A DNA stretch of 64,000 bases, taken from NCBI GenBank assembly GCA_023213395.1, contig CM041465.1:93379741-93443740 (forward strand), in the 5' to 3' direction. Each line of letters opens with the position of its first letter. The first letter of the stretch is position 1. This stretch comes from Cycas panzhihuaensis. Taxonomy: Eukaryota; Cycadophyta. Both the position numbers and the translations under genes were made by a program. Shown piece after piece: positions 1 through 11,877 of this stretch. Under the pieces are notes generated by a model. That model worked only from the letters and a program-made list of their open reading frames with translations. It had not been told where the DNA came from and did not search any database.

Positions 1-2214
1 TGCAGTCATTCCTAAGCCTGATTTAATCCTTAGTTAGGACTCTTTTCATTATTTTAGGTACCTGCCCATTACCTGGGCATTCCCCCAGCTGCTCCAGCTT
101 ATGTTTAGCCTTGGTTTTTACTCCAAAACCTGACGTTTCTATTCTTTTTTCTCTTTTATTTTGTTTCCAGTCTGATACCGTTGTAAACTTAGCGGTACCA
201 TAGAGTTTACTGCAGTACGACTGTTTGAAATTTAAAAAAGAGAGCCACGCGATAGTTTCCATTTTTTTACGGAATTGCCATGTGGCGTCGATTGATTCGA
301 GTCGCCCTGACATCCCCAACGTTCACCTGCTATGAATAGGGGGATAAAGGGGATTTTGCTCCCCATTCTCAATATCTTTTGGCAAAATTTCTGACTTTTC
401 AACAAAAAACACACAGAGAAAGATAATCTACATGCACAGGAACTTGACAAAGGAGAGAAGGATTGCTACCAGCTGGACTTGCAGGGCCATTGCTACCCCC
501 TATAGCCCTCAACAGCAAGCCTCATCCCTCTTTGTAGGTGCTCAAGGTTCCAAAGGACATTTTTACCCAAAAGCTTCTCCAAAAAGCCAACTTCCAGGCT
601 CCAAGTTTGCAAGGATTTTTCTTCATTTTCACTCATGCAAAAACCTGTTATGATCAGCCTTCATACATTGGTTATTGCTACTGTTTCCTAACAGCAAAGC
701 TCATGCTTGGTTTTCTTCCTACAAGGGATTTCTTATTCCTACTTGCAATTTATTTTGTTCTTATTTCTTTTGTCTGTTAATGAATGAGATCCTAGTTGTC
801 TAGTTCTCTTCATGTTATTGTACTAGATTAGTAATATTCCCCCATGTTCTTTTGGAGGCCTTACTATTTTCCTTAAACCATCTCTTTTACCCCTTCCTTG
901 GTTAGCCAGTGCAAAGGAGCAACATAAGAGGATTTGAGGGAGGGAGGTGGGGTTCTGTCCCCCATTACTGTCCTTCTCCCCAGGGGTTTCGTCCCTTATC
1001 CTCTTTCCTTTTGCCACTAGCGCTTTCTTAGGGAATGGGGTAAGGGAGTTTAGGGAATTTAGTTGTGGTGTTCAAGTTAGCATAGGCAACCCATCGCTAT
1101 ATCATTGCCATAAGTCTTATCTATTGGCGTTGGGCCCTATCCAAGCCCCAAGTTTTCTGTTATTCCTTTCCTTGTTATGGTTTGTTACTTCACGACTTTG
1201 TGGCCAACTCGTTTCTCCTTCTCGAGTTCCGTGGAGGTCTTCTGTGGGTGAGTTAGCCATCCTGAGGCTATACTCCTTTCCCTTTTAAGTGTCTTTGTGG
1301 TGTATGGTGGTGAGAGTATTTCTTGCATGTTACTATTTTATTTGGCTATATATCGATGCTTAGCATAGATCTTAGTTCCATTTGAATTTAGTATATATAT
1401 CTTGGTATATTTCATGGCCTCTCTTCCGAGAGGAAGGTATCCTCCTCACTCGTTTATAGGACCACGCGTTAGTAGAGCGATATATGGAATAAACCCATTG
1501 CAGGTTAGTTCTCCATGTGGTGCATTTCTTTCTATTCTACGCTTTCGTTTCCTTTTTTTTTTTTCGTTCATTCGCCTTTGCATGCTTAAGGGGAGGTAAG
1601 TAAGCCCCTCTTCTACCACTTTCGGCAACTACTCTGCGTCGATTGCATGCATAATGAGCAGTAGAAAGGAGTGGGACTTAAAGAAATGAGCAGTACTGTA
1701 TTCAGGTGCCAGATCCAGGTATTCTCCTTATTTTCCGCATATCCCTTTTACATTGTCGCCTTTCATGTATTTGCTTGTGTAGTTAGGAAATTGTAAAAGG
1801 TTAAAAAGGGAAAAGAAAAAGTGTACTCATTTTTATATTATTTCTTGCTTTAGCTAGCGTAGCATAGCGTAGTTAGCTTGTTTACGTTGCATTCGAGTTA
1901 GCCTCATTGTGCCCCCCCTTTGTTTCATTTGCCTGTATGTTAGTTAGCAGCCCTTCCGTTCGTTGCCTTCTCATTACCTTGAGAAGACGCAACGCGCAAG
2001 GCGCTTTCTCCTCTTCCCGGCCATCCGAGGGGTAGGAAGGCCTTGCTTTGCACGACTACCTGGAAGCAACCAGGCACCTTGCAGTGCTGAATCCGCACTC
2101 CGGTGCACGGACGCCCTACGAGATGAAGTCCTTGCTGCCTAGTTTAATTAGCATTGCATATTCTTACATCCTTTTTGCTAGACGTAGGGACACTGCCCCG
2201 CAGTGAGCATTTCA
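1..2214 (+). repeat. 5' LTR of element A (partial)
   Basis: It aligns with the last 2.2 kb of the 3' LTR (13762-16317), with scattered substitutions and small indels. It ends in CATTTCA directly before the primer-binding-site-like sequence. Since the full LTR is about 2.55 kb, roughly 340 bases lie before the window. TATA-like sites occur near 1344 and 1387. A GC-rich block at 1975-2130 is conserved in every family LTR here and includes the short hairpin CCTGG-AAGCAA-CCAGG (2059-2074). The small ORFs in this stretch are not conserved as proteins and are not treated as genes. Confidence 0.9.
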
Positions 2215-2215
2215 C

Positions 2216-2234
2216 TGGCGACCATACTGGGGAC
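2216..2234 (+). promoter_or_regulatory. primer binding site of element A
   Basis: TGGCGACCATACTGGGGAC starts two bases after the LTR end CATTTCA. TGG is the expected complement of a tRNA 3' CCA. The sequence is not the common initiator-Met or Asp type; it partly resembles the 3' end of a plant tRNA-Arg, which is a guess. A degraded counterpart sits next to the 5' LTR of element B (about 32806-32827). Confidence 0.65.
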
Positions 2235-2359
2235 TGCCAATAAGGGAGCTAGTTTCACTTCCCTTTTTCATTGGTGTTCCTACCTCTAGGTAGTCTCTTA
2301 TTCTGTATTTCGGTTGGGCATCCCCCAACATGCTTGCTTCATTTCCCTCTTTTCGTCTT

Positions 2360-2488
2360 CTTCTAACAATGCTCGCAAAGGCATTGCATGCGATGTTTCT
2401 CACATTGCTTGTGAGGTTTGCCGCCATTGTTAGAAGACCAATCGCCTTGTTCCCTTCCATCGTCGAACCCTGATTCGACAATGGAAGG
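2360..2488 (+). other. structured gag leader: nested inverted repeats including the gag AUG
   Basis: Two inverted repeats are visible. The outer one is a perfect 12-bp pair, CTTCTAACAATG (2360-2371) with CATTGTTAGAAG (2425-2436). The second is a 15-bp pair (2453-2467 and 2474-2488) with one mismatch and a 6-base loop, and the likely gag start codon (2481-2483) lies in its 3' arm. Both are kept in element B (32553-32588 and 32605-32681). In LTR elements such leaders can serve packaging or dimerisation; that role is inferred here. Confidence 0.7.
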
Positions 2489-4540
2489 TTACCCGTCTGA
2501 TTGGGCTTACCATACTATGGCTTCGGTAACTCAAGAGTTCCCCACATCTATTCTGGAATCTGCCCATAGGGGCGATGATTCCATCTATTATCCAGATGAT
2601 TAGTTTCACCCCGCTGACTTTCGTCCTTTTGCTCATGCAGTAGAAGATTTGTCTCCTCATGAGACTCACCATCCTAGTGGTGAGCCTTACGAGGAGCATC
2701 CTAAGGGATCCCCGACTTTTGAGATCCTATCGACTTCGTATAGCTACAAGGATACCCCTCCCGCCGACGTAGTCGAAGCGCTCAGTGAGTACTTCCGAAT
2801 AACTCACTGCCAACCGCATCCTAGGTGGTTTGAAGAAATGTTGTGTAATGTAGCATCTTCTTTATCCATACCTGCGCCTCATACAACGAATGATGCTTCC
2901 ACCTACACACACTTGTCCTACGCCGTGTCTACACCAGCTCCCAAGGCGAGCGTTGCGCCGCCTATCTCTACCCGTGGTCCTACTTCTTCAGGACCCGTTC
3001 GTGGCGTGTCCTTTCCCTAACTCGGGGTTAGCATGCCATTTCTGCGTCAAACGAATGCGCTGCCTTCAAATGTGGCGCATGCATTTCCTAGTAGGCCTCG
3101 AGGTCCTACTAGTACTACTGCTATCAACCATGTAGGACCCACTCCTACATATGTTCAAAACTCATCCGATGGCCTTTCCCTTTACGTGCCCCTAGGTTAC
3201 ACGTCTCAATCTTGGGGGCACGGTAGGGGAAGCCATCTTCCTGCTTATGGGGTGGACCCGTTGCACCCATATGGGGTTGCCCCACTTACGGGTGGTCCAT
3301 ATGGGTAAAACCTGGTCACTCACCCCTCATTTCTGTTGCCTAGCACAGCTCCTGTTACCACGTCTTTGCACAGGAACATACCTCCCTTCCAAGGCGCCTA
3401 TCCGCAACCCCCTTTTCAACAAGGGGCGTTTCCCCAAGAAGGGATGGGCTTACCACCCCCATCCATTCCTGTTCCTTTACCGGTAGTCGATCCGTTGGCC
3501 CATGTAAAGACACGTCCTTTCATGGACTACAGGTCAACGCTGTTATCTGTTGAGGCACTAAGGACTAACCTGCCGCCTCACCCTCCTGAAGTTCCCAAGT
3601 TCGATGGAACTTCATCGCAAGACCTAACCGAGCACATACGTAGTTTCTCTATGGCGTGCATCGATTATTAGGCTTACGACCACATTCTTATGAAGCTCTT
3701 CCTGCGCTCCTTATAGGGCAATGCCCTCAAGTGGTTTTATCGTCTCTCTGCCCATTCAATTTCTTCATTCTAGCAATTGGTGGAAGAGTTCGTTAATTAT
3801 TTTGACGTAGCCTGTCCATTTGAGAGCGGGTTGAAGGCGCTCCTGTCACTTAAACAAGGTCATGATGAAATGAATCGTGACTTTGTGTGACACTTTCATG
3901 ATCTCCTTCACTCTACCAAGGCCACGTTGCCTGAAGAGTTAAAGCGAGATCTCTTTATCAACGCACTTCGCCCCAAAGTGCATGTGGAAGTCCTCAAGAT
4001 GGGGGCAACCACATGTGACTCCGCGATTACGAGGTGCTTGGCATTGGAGGCTATTGAGATCCAAGCTGGAGTCAAGAAACCTCCTAAGCTCTCACAACGT
4101 CATGAGGTGCCTCCCCCAGCGAAGGAAACAAAACCTTCGCAGCCTGCTAGGTCTACCCCTCATCTGAATAAGAGGACCTTAGACCCTCTTACCTCCGCTA
4201 TTCGCTCGTTCGAGTACACGATGAAGGAGCTTAAACTCCAGCCTCCTTCATCGCCAACCTCCCATAAACCAGTTCAGTAAACTTCTCGTGTGGTGACCCC
4301 CAAAGGGGGTAACATCCAACCTTCTCAAGCAAGGAGGATCGATCCTCCCCTTGAGAAGAGGTGGTGTTCCATCCACGGGGAGTGTTTCCACGATGATTCG
4401 CGTTGTCGGGCGCAATACCCACGTGACGGCCCGCCACACGATTCGTCCCCTAGGCGGGCGTCGAGGCCTAACCTCGATCAACCCATTCATAGAGACCCAT
4501 TCCCCAAACATGGGGAACGTGGTCATGATGTTCAGTAAAG
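2481..4540 (+). pseudogene. Gag polyprotein region of element A
   Basis: The reading frame can be followed from ATG 2481 (MEGYPSDW...) through a Pro/Ser/Thr-rich stretch to a conserved capsid-like part around 3500-4070 (PPEVPKFDGTSS; YFDVACPFESG; LPEELKRDLF). Near 4360-4405 is a zinc-finger-like motif, WCSIHGECFHDDSRC, of the Cys-His-His-Cys type seen in Tat/Athila Gag proteins. Several in-frame stops interrupt it (for example at 2601, 3018 and 3669). The start is chosen because the same Met and leader occur in copy B. Gag would package the element RNA in cytoplasmic particles. This copy cannot make a full product. Confidence 0.8.
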
Positions 4541-4598
4541 GAACAATCAGAATCAAGATAGATCCCTTGATTCTTGCCCTTCACATGGTAGAGGGAAG

Positions 4599-6122
4599 GG
4601 TGTGCGTAGACCATCTTCCCCTTTGCGCTCCCTTGACCGCTGTGCTCCATCACCTTCGTGGTCCCGTAACAAGGGAAAGAAGGTGATCCAAATGCTTGAG
4701 ACCACTCCCCTTTATGCGTTGACCCGGTCTCAAGTCGCAAAGGAGGCAACAGGCACCTTCGCGTCTACCTCACAACTCGATCCTTCTCCGGAAGCCATTC
4801 CTCCGAAGATTCCCATACTTCCCAAGAGCATTCCCATCTGCCTCGGTAGATTCGACTTTAGGAGAGCCCTTACCTAACCCATAGGGAGGGGTAAGCCCTT
4901 CTCTGTAGTCGAAGAGCTTCTCACCGTGGCTGCTGGGATGTCCATCATGGACATCTTGAGAAGTTGCCCCGAGCAGCGAACGCTCCTCTTGGAAGCTCTA
5001 AGATCGAATGATGTGTCCGTTCACGCCTTGGCCACAACCCAAAGTTGTGAACCCGTCATCTCTTTCGATCCCAGAGATCTTCCCGCGTCTAGTGGAAGGG
5101 AACACCAATGGAACTTCCCTTTCACCATTACCATAAATACTCCTGATTGCACATTGCCAAGAACCGTCATGGACAATGGTTCTTCCGTCAATGCCATGCC
5201 CTTGCGCGTTATGCAAGAGCTCGGTATCTCCGCCTTGGAACTTGTTCCATGGCGTTGTCAGGGTTATGACGGTAGCGAGAAGACTCCCTTAAGATCTTTC
5301 TCGATACCTCTTACTCTCGAGGATAAGACTGTCATGACTGACATTGTTGTCCTCGATGTTGACGTTGACTACAACTTGCTTCTGGGTCGACTATGGCTTG
5401 ACCAAATGGGAGTCGTGTGTTCCACCCATTGGGGGCAACTTAAATTTATCCATAACGGACAAATGAAAGTCGTCTCCTGCGAGCAATCGCTCGCCAAACA
5501 AGCTAGGCCTTCTACTCAGGCAAGCCATGGCCATACGAAGGGAAACAAACGCTCTTCCGATCATGTCTCAGCCTGCTCTATTGGAATCCCTAATTCCTCT
5601 TATCGTGAAGAAGATCCCATATCTTCTTCTCCTGATTTGATGCATTTCACCCCCATTGGTGTCGGAAGCTATGGGTACCTCGCCATGTTCGACGATGACG
5701 GGTCCCATAGCGAGGATGAGGATCATCCTCACCCAGTTTCGTTTCTCCGCACTAGTGTGGGGCATCCTCCTAGTCCTAGGTTTCCTCCTAGGACCCCTTT
5801 TGTTATAGAGCCTGGTCATTTTCACATGTCACATGACATTGCGCATGTCGATCATCATGTTCCTAGCTCTTCCACCCCATCACCTCCCGTAGGTGATGAT
5901 GTTGAGAGTTTCCCTCTTGCTCTTTATGAGGGATCTCTCCTTGACTCTCCTTTAGAGTCCCTTGGGAATGATGGGCAGCTTTCAGGCCATACTGGTCCTA
6001 TCACTCCCACACTATCCCATGCCTCGTCCATTCGGAGTCAGGTCATCCATGGGGTGGACTACTTCGAAGGCAGCGAGCTTCTTGGAGCACTTAGCAAGCT
6101 CCATGCCCAATTTGCCTCCTAG
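4599..6122 (+). pseudogene. retropepsin (aspartic protease) region of element A
   Basis: A 398-codon open stretch (4926-6122) holds a retroviral-type protease. The active-site loop reads VMDNGSSVNAMP (Asp codon at 5172) and the second half has YNLLLGRLWLDQMG, typical of Tat/Athila proteases. The usual D-S/T-G triplet is D-N-G here, and copy B has the same Asn. Upstream, 4599-4877 is a linker from Gag; downstream, an acidic, His/Pro/Ser-rich stretch leads towards RT. The linker to RT shifts frame near 6120. The protease would cleave the Gag-Pol polyprotein. Confidence 0.8.
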
Positions 6123-6502
6123 TCACCACAAGCTTGGCCACCAGAAGGTCCTAGCGATTGGGTCCATACTTGCCGACCTAATCCCTTCTTCCGTTTCCTC
6201 CCCTCCTGTCGATCTCGCCCCCCTCCATTTCAAGGAGGGGAATGCTATGTGCATGGGAGCAACTCAGGACATAGTCCTTGCCCTAGATAAGATCATTAAG
6301 GTAGGAGCAGAATGTACCCCTGGCAAAGTGAGGGAATACTCCCTCATGTTCTAGGAATTCTGCGATGTATTCATGTGGGACTACTCAGATATGAAGGGTA
6401 TTGACCCCTCCATCGTCACCCATAACCTTACGGTAGTTCACGACGCCGCCCAAGGTCGTCGAGCGGCATCCCCTTCACTCGAAGCTTTGAGCTGCCATTA
6501 AG
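6123..6502 (+). pseudogene. protease-RT linker of element A
   Basis: An open stretch (to 6354) continues the polyprotein in a shifted frame, and after a stop comes the pre-RT segment with a Met-Lys-Gly-Ile-Asp-Pro-Ser-like sequence around 6390-6412. The same segment is the last part of pol retained in copy B (about 28645-28730), where everything from here to the integrase end is deleted. Confidence 0.6.
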
Positions 6503-7815
6503 ATGGAGCTTGAGAAGCTTCTAAACGCGCGACTCATTTCTTCCATCGATTACCCTAAGTGGGTATCGAATATCATTCCCATTGCTAAGAAGAATGGGAC
6601 CATTCGTATTTGTGTCGATTTTCGTGACATAAACAATGCTTATCCCAAGGACAACTTTCCTCTTCCCTTCATTGATCAAATAATTGATCATACAGCTGGA
6701 TTCGAAGTTATGTCCTTAATGGACGACTTCTCCAGCTATAACCAAATCTAGATCTCTTCTGAAGACCGCCATAAGACGGCCTTCACCACGCCATGGGGTA
6801 CCTTTGCCTACAAGGCAATGCCCTTTGGTCTTAAGAATGCAGGGGCTACTTATAAAAGAGGCATACACTTTATCTTTCACGACCTCATCAACAATACATT
6901 GGAGGTCTTCATGGATGATATGATGGACCTTTCGCGTATGAGAGGCCATCATCCATTCGATTTGCGCATCATCTTCACAAGATGCCGCAAATATCACGTT
7001 AGTCTAAACCCGCTGAAATGCATGTTTGTCGTCACTTCAGGCAAACTCTTAGGTTTCCTCATGTCCCAACAAGGAATCCAAATTGATCCAGAAAAAGTCA
7101 AGGCAATCCTTGACATGCCGTCACCTAGGACCCAACGACAAATTAAGTCGTTCTTAGGTAGGCTTGGTTTTCTGAGGTATTTCTTGGCAAATTTCGTACT
7201 AAATGCCAAGCCTCTTACGAACCTATTGAAGAAAGGAGCCCCTTTTATTTGGTCGGACAAGACCCAAAAGGCCTTTGTAGGACTCAAGGAAGCTCTCGTT
7301 TTTGCACCTACGCTGGCGCCTCCTCGCTTTGATAGGCCCTTCATCCTGTACACCTCGGCAACCGACGAATCCCTGGGCGTAATGCTCGCATAGGAGGACG
7401 ATTCGGGAACCGAGAGGGCTATTTATTTCATTAGCTACACTCTCGTTGCCACTGAATTAAACTATCCTCCCATTGAAAAGGAATGCCTCTCCTTGGTCCA
7501 TGCGACCAAGAAGTTTAGGCATTACTTGCTTGGCAACACAACCAATCCGATCCCTTGCATTACTTACTTACTCGTTCGGACTTAACAGGTAGGGTAGGTC
7601 ATTGGGCCGTCCTGCTTCAAGAGTTCGACTTTCAAGTCATTAATAGGAAGTCGAAGAAGGGAATGATAGTAGCAGAGCAAATAGCTGATGCTACCATTCC
7701 CAACGCGAGCAGCGTTCCTGTTGACGACTCTTTCCCGGACGAGTCTATTATGACTGTCCAAGATGCTTCTCTTCACCCACTCACCGATAGCGAGTGGTAT
7801 GGCGACATTGTGTGA
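6503..7815 (+). pseudogene. reverse transcriptase and RNase H1 of element A
   Basis: RT motifs are clear: WVSNIIPIAKKNG, RICVDFRDINNAYPKD, MPFGLKNAGATY, and the catalytic box as VFMDDMMD (6905-6928), where most gypsy elements have Y-V/M-D-D. The thumb and connection follow (LGFLMSQQGIQIDPEKV; LNAKPLTNLLKKGAPFIW). RNase H1 reads ILYTSATDESLGVMLA ... [19 protein letters not shown]. Stops occur at 6749 and 7391 and there is a shift near 7550, so the copy is inactive. Immediately after RNase H1 the sequence runs to integrase without the second RNase H that most Tat-type elements carry there. Confidence 0.85.
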
Positions 7816-9039
7816 TATCTGACTCGTGAGAATATCGCCACGAAACCCGAGAATAAGGTTAGGTCGCGCATCTGCGCCATCTCTAGGCAACACTTCCTTA
7901 TGGATGAAGTGTTGTACAAGAGATCCTTCGACGGGGTCCTGCTTCGCTCCGTCGCTCCTAACGAAGCAGATCAAATACTCCACGAGTGCCATCATGGCAT
8001 TTGTGGGGGCCACTTTGGGGGCCAATCCATGGCCCAAAGGATCCTCTACATGGGTTATTACTGGCCTTCCTTGTTCAAGGATGCTCATGCCTATGCCCTT
8101 AGATGTCAGCGATGCTAGGAGCACGCCAATGTCTCTCACGTACCTTCCGAGGTGTTGTACCCTATCGTGTCTCCGTGGCCCTTTTCTTAATGGGGCTTGG
8201 ACCTCATTGGGGCTATATCACCACCATCTTTCGCACAACATAAATATATCTTAACCACTACCGAATACTTCACTAAATGGGCAGAGGCAATCCTCCTGTC
8301 CACTACCTTTGGCAAGACGATAGCCACCTTCGTCTACCAGCATATTATTTATCGTTTCAGGATTCCAGATGTCCTAATTACGGATAATGGAACTTCCTTC
8401 TGCAACAAGGAGATGGACGAGATGTGCGAGAAATTTAAAATCTGGCATAAGATGTCATCCCCTTATTACCCCCAAGCAAACGGGTAAGTTGAATCTTTTA
8501 ACAAAACGCTCGTCAACATTATAAAGAAAACTGTTGCCTAAGCTCAAAGGGATTGGCACATCCAACTCCCTTCTGCCCTGTGGGCTTATCGCACTTCCAT
8601 CCGCACGGCTACTGGAATGACCCCATTCTCATTAGTCTATGGAACCGAGGTGGTGCTCCCACTGGAAGTGGAGATCCCCTCTCTTCGGGTTTCCTTTCGA
8701 GGCCTCATTGACGAGGAGTCTATTCACCAAGCTCGCCTCCTAGACCTCGAAGCCCTGGATGAGAGGCGCTTAACGGCTTATCAAGTGAACCTCGCTTCGA
8801 AAGGTTGCTTGTAAAGGACACACGACAAATGTCTTCGTGCGCGTCCTTTGTGCCCCGGGGACCACATCCTCAAATTGGAGTACCTTTACGATCGCTTGGC
8901 CAAATTCAGGCCCAAATGGGTAGGCCCCTTCGTCGTTCTCGAAAGCCTCGATAACGACGCATACAAGATCGCCACCTTGGAAGGCTTAGAATTTGAGAAA
9001 GCGGTCAACGGAAAATTCCTTAAGAAGTTTTACGCATGA
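7816..9039 (+). pseudogene. integrase of element A
   Basis: The zinc-binding HHCC region is visible (ECHHGICGGHFGG ... CQRC, about 7985-8117). The catalytic core has the first Asp in LDLIGAI (near 8200), the second in LITDNGTSF (near 8383) and the Glu in the PQANG-stop-VES segment (near 8490). The C-terminal part has PKWVGPFVVLES near 8916 and ends at FLKKFYA, 9039. Several stops are present. Integrase would insert the cDNA into the genome and make the 5-bp duplication seen for copy B. Confidence 0.85.
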
Positions 9040-9522
9040 TCATACCTTTTCTTCGCGTTGCTCCGAAACGAGCCTAAACTACCATTTTAAATTGTTCCCA
9101 TTCCTCCCAACCACGGGTAGAATGGCAATTTAAGATGTATTTTTGCTTTTTCTTCTGGTTCCTCCCGCGGAACCCGCGTTCCTGTATCCTCTCGGGAACC
9201 TTTGTCCTCCTATTTAGGCATTCCCTGACTAGGACGACGTCGTGGAGTATCGTCACTCCCCTCTCATGCATGTTGCTTCCTTCGCATATTCCGCTATTCT
9301 CCTCCGTGGACGTGCATGTCGCTCTATTTCTAACCTCACACCTCTCGATCACCTCTGCTTACGGTGGATATGTGTTCTCCTGTTAGACATATAGCCATAC
9401 ATGGAAGGAAATACAACATATTTACATCTAAACATTTACAATATACAAAGCAAAGCATACATGCTATCTCTATCATGTATGATACACACCATTTCATGTC
9501 AAAATGGGGTTCCAATTACCCC

Positions 9523-9629
<107 letters not shown>

Positions 9630-9761
9630 ATGTCATGGTACATCGTGCATATGGGAAGCTGGGATCCTTGTAGGGGAAGTACAATCATGTGAGCCTACAT
9701 ATAGCCCCCTGGAGTCTTGTGCTTTCCCGTCAAAACCATATATACATCTCATATGCTACTA

Positions 9762-11704
9762 CTATCCGGATCCTGTGGTGCCATCCCCTGGCCTGTGTGA
9801 TCCCTCTCCTGGGGACCACATCCCTCCGAGGCTCCTCCTGGGCCTCCGCGAGCTACCCACCTCGCTCCCCTCATCCCGGGGTCGTCTCAGGGTCGTAGCC
9901 GATGTGTATGTGTAGGTCTCACTCTTACTCGACCTCGAGGCCATCTGCGCCACCAGCTGATCGTATCGGGCCTGGATATGATCCCTCTCTCCCCGGAGTC
10001 CCTCCTCCATGCTCTGGGATCTCTCCTCCGTCGCTCTGAGGTTCTCCTCGAGTACTGCTATCTAGACCCTGCTCTCGATATCTCCTCCTAGTCCACCCTG
10101 AGCCTCTAAGGCCTGGACTCATCTGTACAGCTCGTCCTGCTCGCCCCTGGCTGCGTCGAGCTCTCACTGCAGCTGCCCCTGGAATGCCATGTGTTCTTGG
10201 GACTTTGCAGCCCAGATGTCTTTCACCCTTGCCAGTGGGGCGAATGCCTGCATATGGGCTCCTGGGCACAGGCGCATCCTCACTTTAGATGGGCGGTTGC
10301 CCCTCTGCATAGACGTGAGAGAACATCTCCCTTACCATGGCCTCCGCCAGTCTCTGGACCTCTGGTACACCTGTCAATGTAATATGCCGTGTGTCAGTGT
10401 ATATCCTCACTGCATACCATAATGAAATGAAATCAAGTATCTATCTAGATGTCAAACGACTATGGAAATGGTTAGGTCTCACTTGCCATGGCCACCGGCT
10501 ACTCTGCTCGGGCGACATCCTCGTCTCTTGGCCCTCTGCCAGCTGCAGGTACCTCATCCTCAGGTACCTCTTCTTCCTCAACCTCGGTCCTAGCAGGGAC
10601 TGGCTCGACCCTCGCCTCTCCGGATCTCCTCACGATACGTAGTCTGCGGCCCCTGGTCTCTGGCACCCTGCTCACCTCAACGGCGCCTTATAGGCCTGCC
10701 CCTCCTCCGGTAGTCCTGGATGGTCCTGCTGCTCCTCCTGCTGACTGTGATGGACCTGCCTCTCCTGCAGGTCGTGATGGGCCAGCCCCATCTCCCCCAT
10801 CATCACTGTCGTCACCGCTGTCGTTGTCGTCGTCACCGTCGATGGGCGCTCCTGCTCTGCCCGCTCCATCGTCACTCTCCCACCTCACTGCTCTGTATGG
10901 CTCTGCTGTATAGTCTGTCAGAGTGAGGAGGTCGAGTGACATCGCATCGACCGACTGATGGATATGCACCTGATCCTCTGTCCCTTGGAGCTGCGTCTTC
11001 CATCTGTGGACCATCGGGGCCCACTCTGCTATGGGGTATGGCCCCCGTGCTGGTGCCACTACCGCAAAATGGTCAAAGAACCAGCACTGCAATAGCATGC
11101 TGTAAGAGAATCCTCCCCTGCCAGATCTCCGGATGGTGTCTAGTTAGGCGACGAGGTTCACCGTAACTAGAGTAGCCCAATCCATCCTCTCACCGACCTC
11201 GCACCGGCGCACTGCATCCACCCAACCTCCGGGGATCTCCCTGTAGTTTTGTTTCTAGGAAATCCAGAACAGAATGCATAGTACTATCAGCTTCCTCACT
11301 TGAGGAATCTGTGACATGAGCATAGTCTAGAGGGTAGCTCCCCTCCGCTCCCACCTGTCAATCCCTGTGAAGAACTCGGCCACCTCCCTGTGTGCTGCCT
11401 CGGTGCTAGGCAGCGCTCCCAGCCTCACTGGGTTCCCTGTCGCTGGAACCCCCAGAATCCGCCTGATATCCCCTAGGGTAATAGTCACATCACCTATCTG
11501 AGGTAGGTGAAATACGTGCCTCCTCCTATCCTAGTGCGACACGATATCAACCAGAAGCCTCTGGTCTGACGCGAACTGAGGTGTCTTGAGGGCCTTGTAT
11601 AGGCCACACTGCCGCAGAGTCACCTTGTCCTCTTGGGACACCATCTCCATGTAACTCAGTATGGGCATGCCTACGTTCTTGCGGTTATCCACCGCAATAA
11701 CTGC
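9762..11704 (-). pseudogene. antisense plant-mobile-domain-like gene of element A (two exons)
   Basis: It runs opposite to gag-pol. Exon 1 (11704 to 10483) starts at a conserved 3' splice-like site and holds the PMD-like core: VFHLPQIGDVTIT, GDIRRILGVP, then NYREIPGGWVDAV, WATLVTVNLVA and LLQCWFFDHFAVV. An acidic Asp/Gly run and repeats of AGPSR(P/S)AGG follow. A GT-AG intron (10482 to 10371) leads to exon 2, with EVQRLAEAMVREMF and a charged, heptad-like stretch with GERDHIQARYDQLVAQM. One frameshift lies in exon 2. The stop in SH-stop-D and the stop before LDTI are shared with B and H. Assignment to the plant mobile domain family (PMD, also called aminotransferase-like) is by motif recall. 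Confidence 0.7.
10371..10482 (-). other. spliceosomal-type intron in the antisense gene of A
   Basis: On the minus strand it begins GTGAGACCTAACC and ends TTACATTGACAG, 112 bp. The same intron with the same borders occurs in B (27165-27275) and H (61363-61474). Reading through it gives a stop within four codons, and removing it joins the frames. Confidence 0.7.
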
Positions 11705-11839
11705 CTACAATCATCAAAAATCAGTCAATGTCAGCCTCATAGTAGTCATCTATGCTCTAGCTTTCTTTCTTATTTTCCTTCCTAATTTTGGGGGCTGTTT
11801 GGCCTCTCTTTTATTTTTTTCTGGTTTTCTGCCTGCGTA

Positions 11840-11877
11840 CTGCTCCAAATTTAGCAGTACTGCTAAATTTGGAGCAG
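11840..11877. promoter_or_regulatory. perfect 38-bp palindrome between the two divergent extra genes
   Basis: The left arm is CTGCTCCAAATTTAGCAGT and the right arm is its exact reverse complement, with no spacer. Copy H has a nearly palindromic version at about 59955-59995, where the repeated half reads TTAGCGGTAC, and B keeps a decayed one near 25750. Similar GGTACCGC-TAAGTTT words recur in the LTRs (for example 14272-14338 and 23300-23390), which suggests a shared regulatory motif. Confidence 0.6.

Noticed and set aside
947-1288. 113-codon ORF in the 5' LTR of A
   Set aside because: Similar frames occur in other LTR copies but are broken differently; no codon-type conservation.
2430-2699. 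Minus-strand ORFs over the gag start of A
   Set aside because: Complement of gag; not conserved in B.
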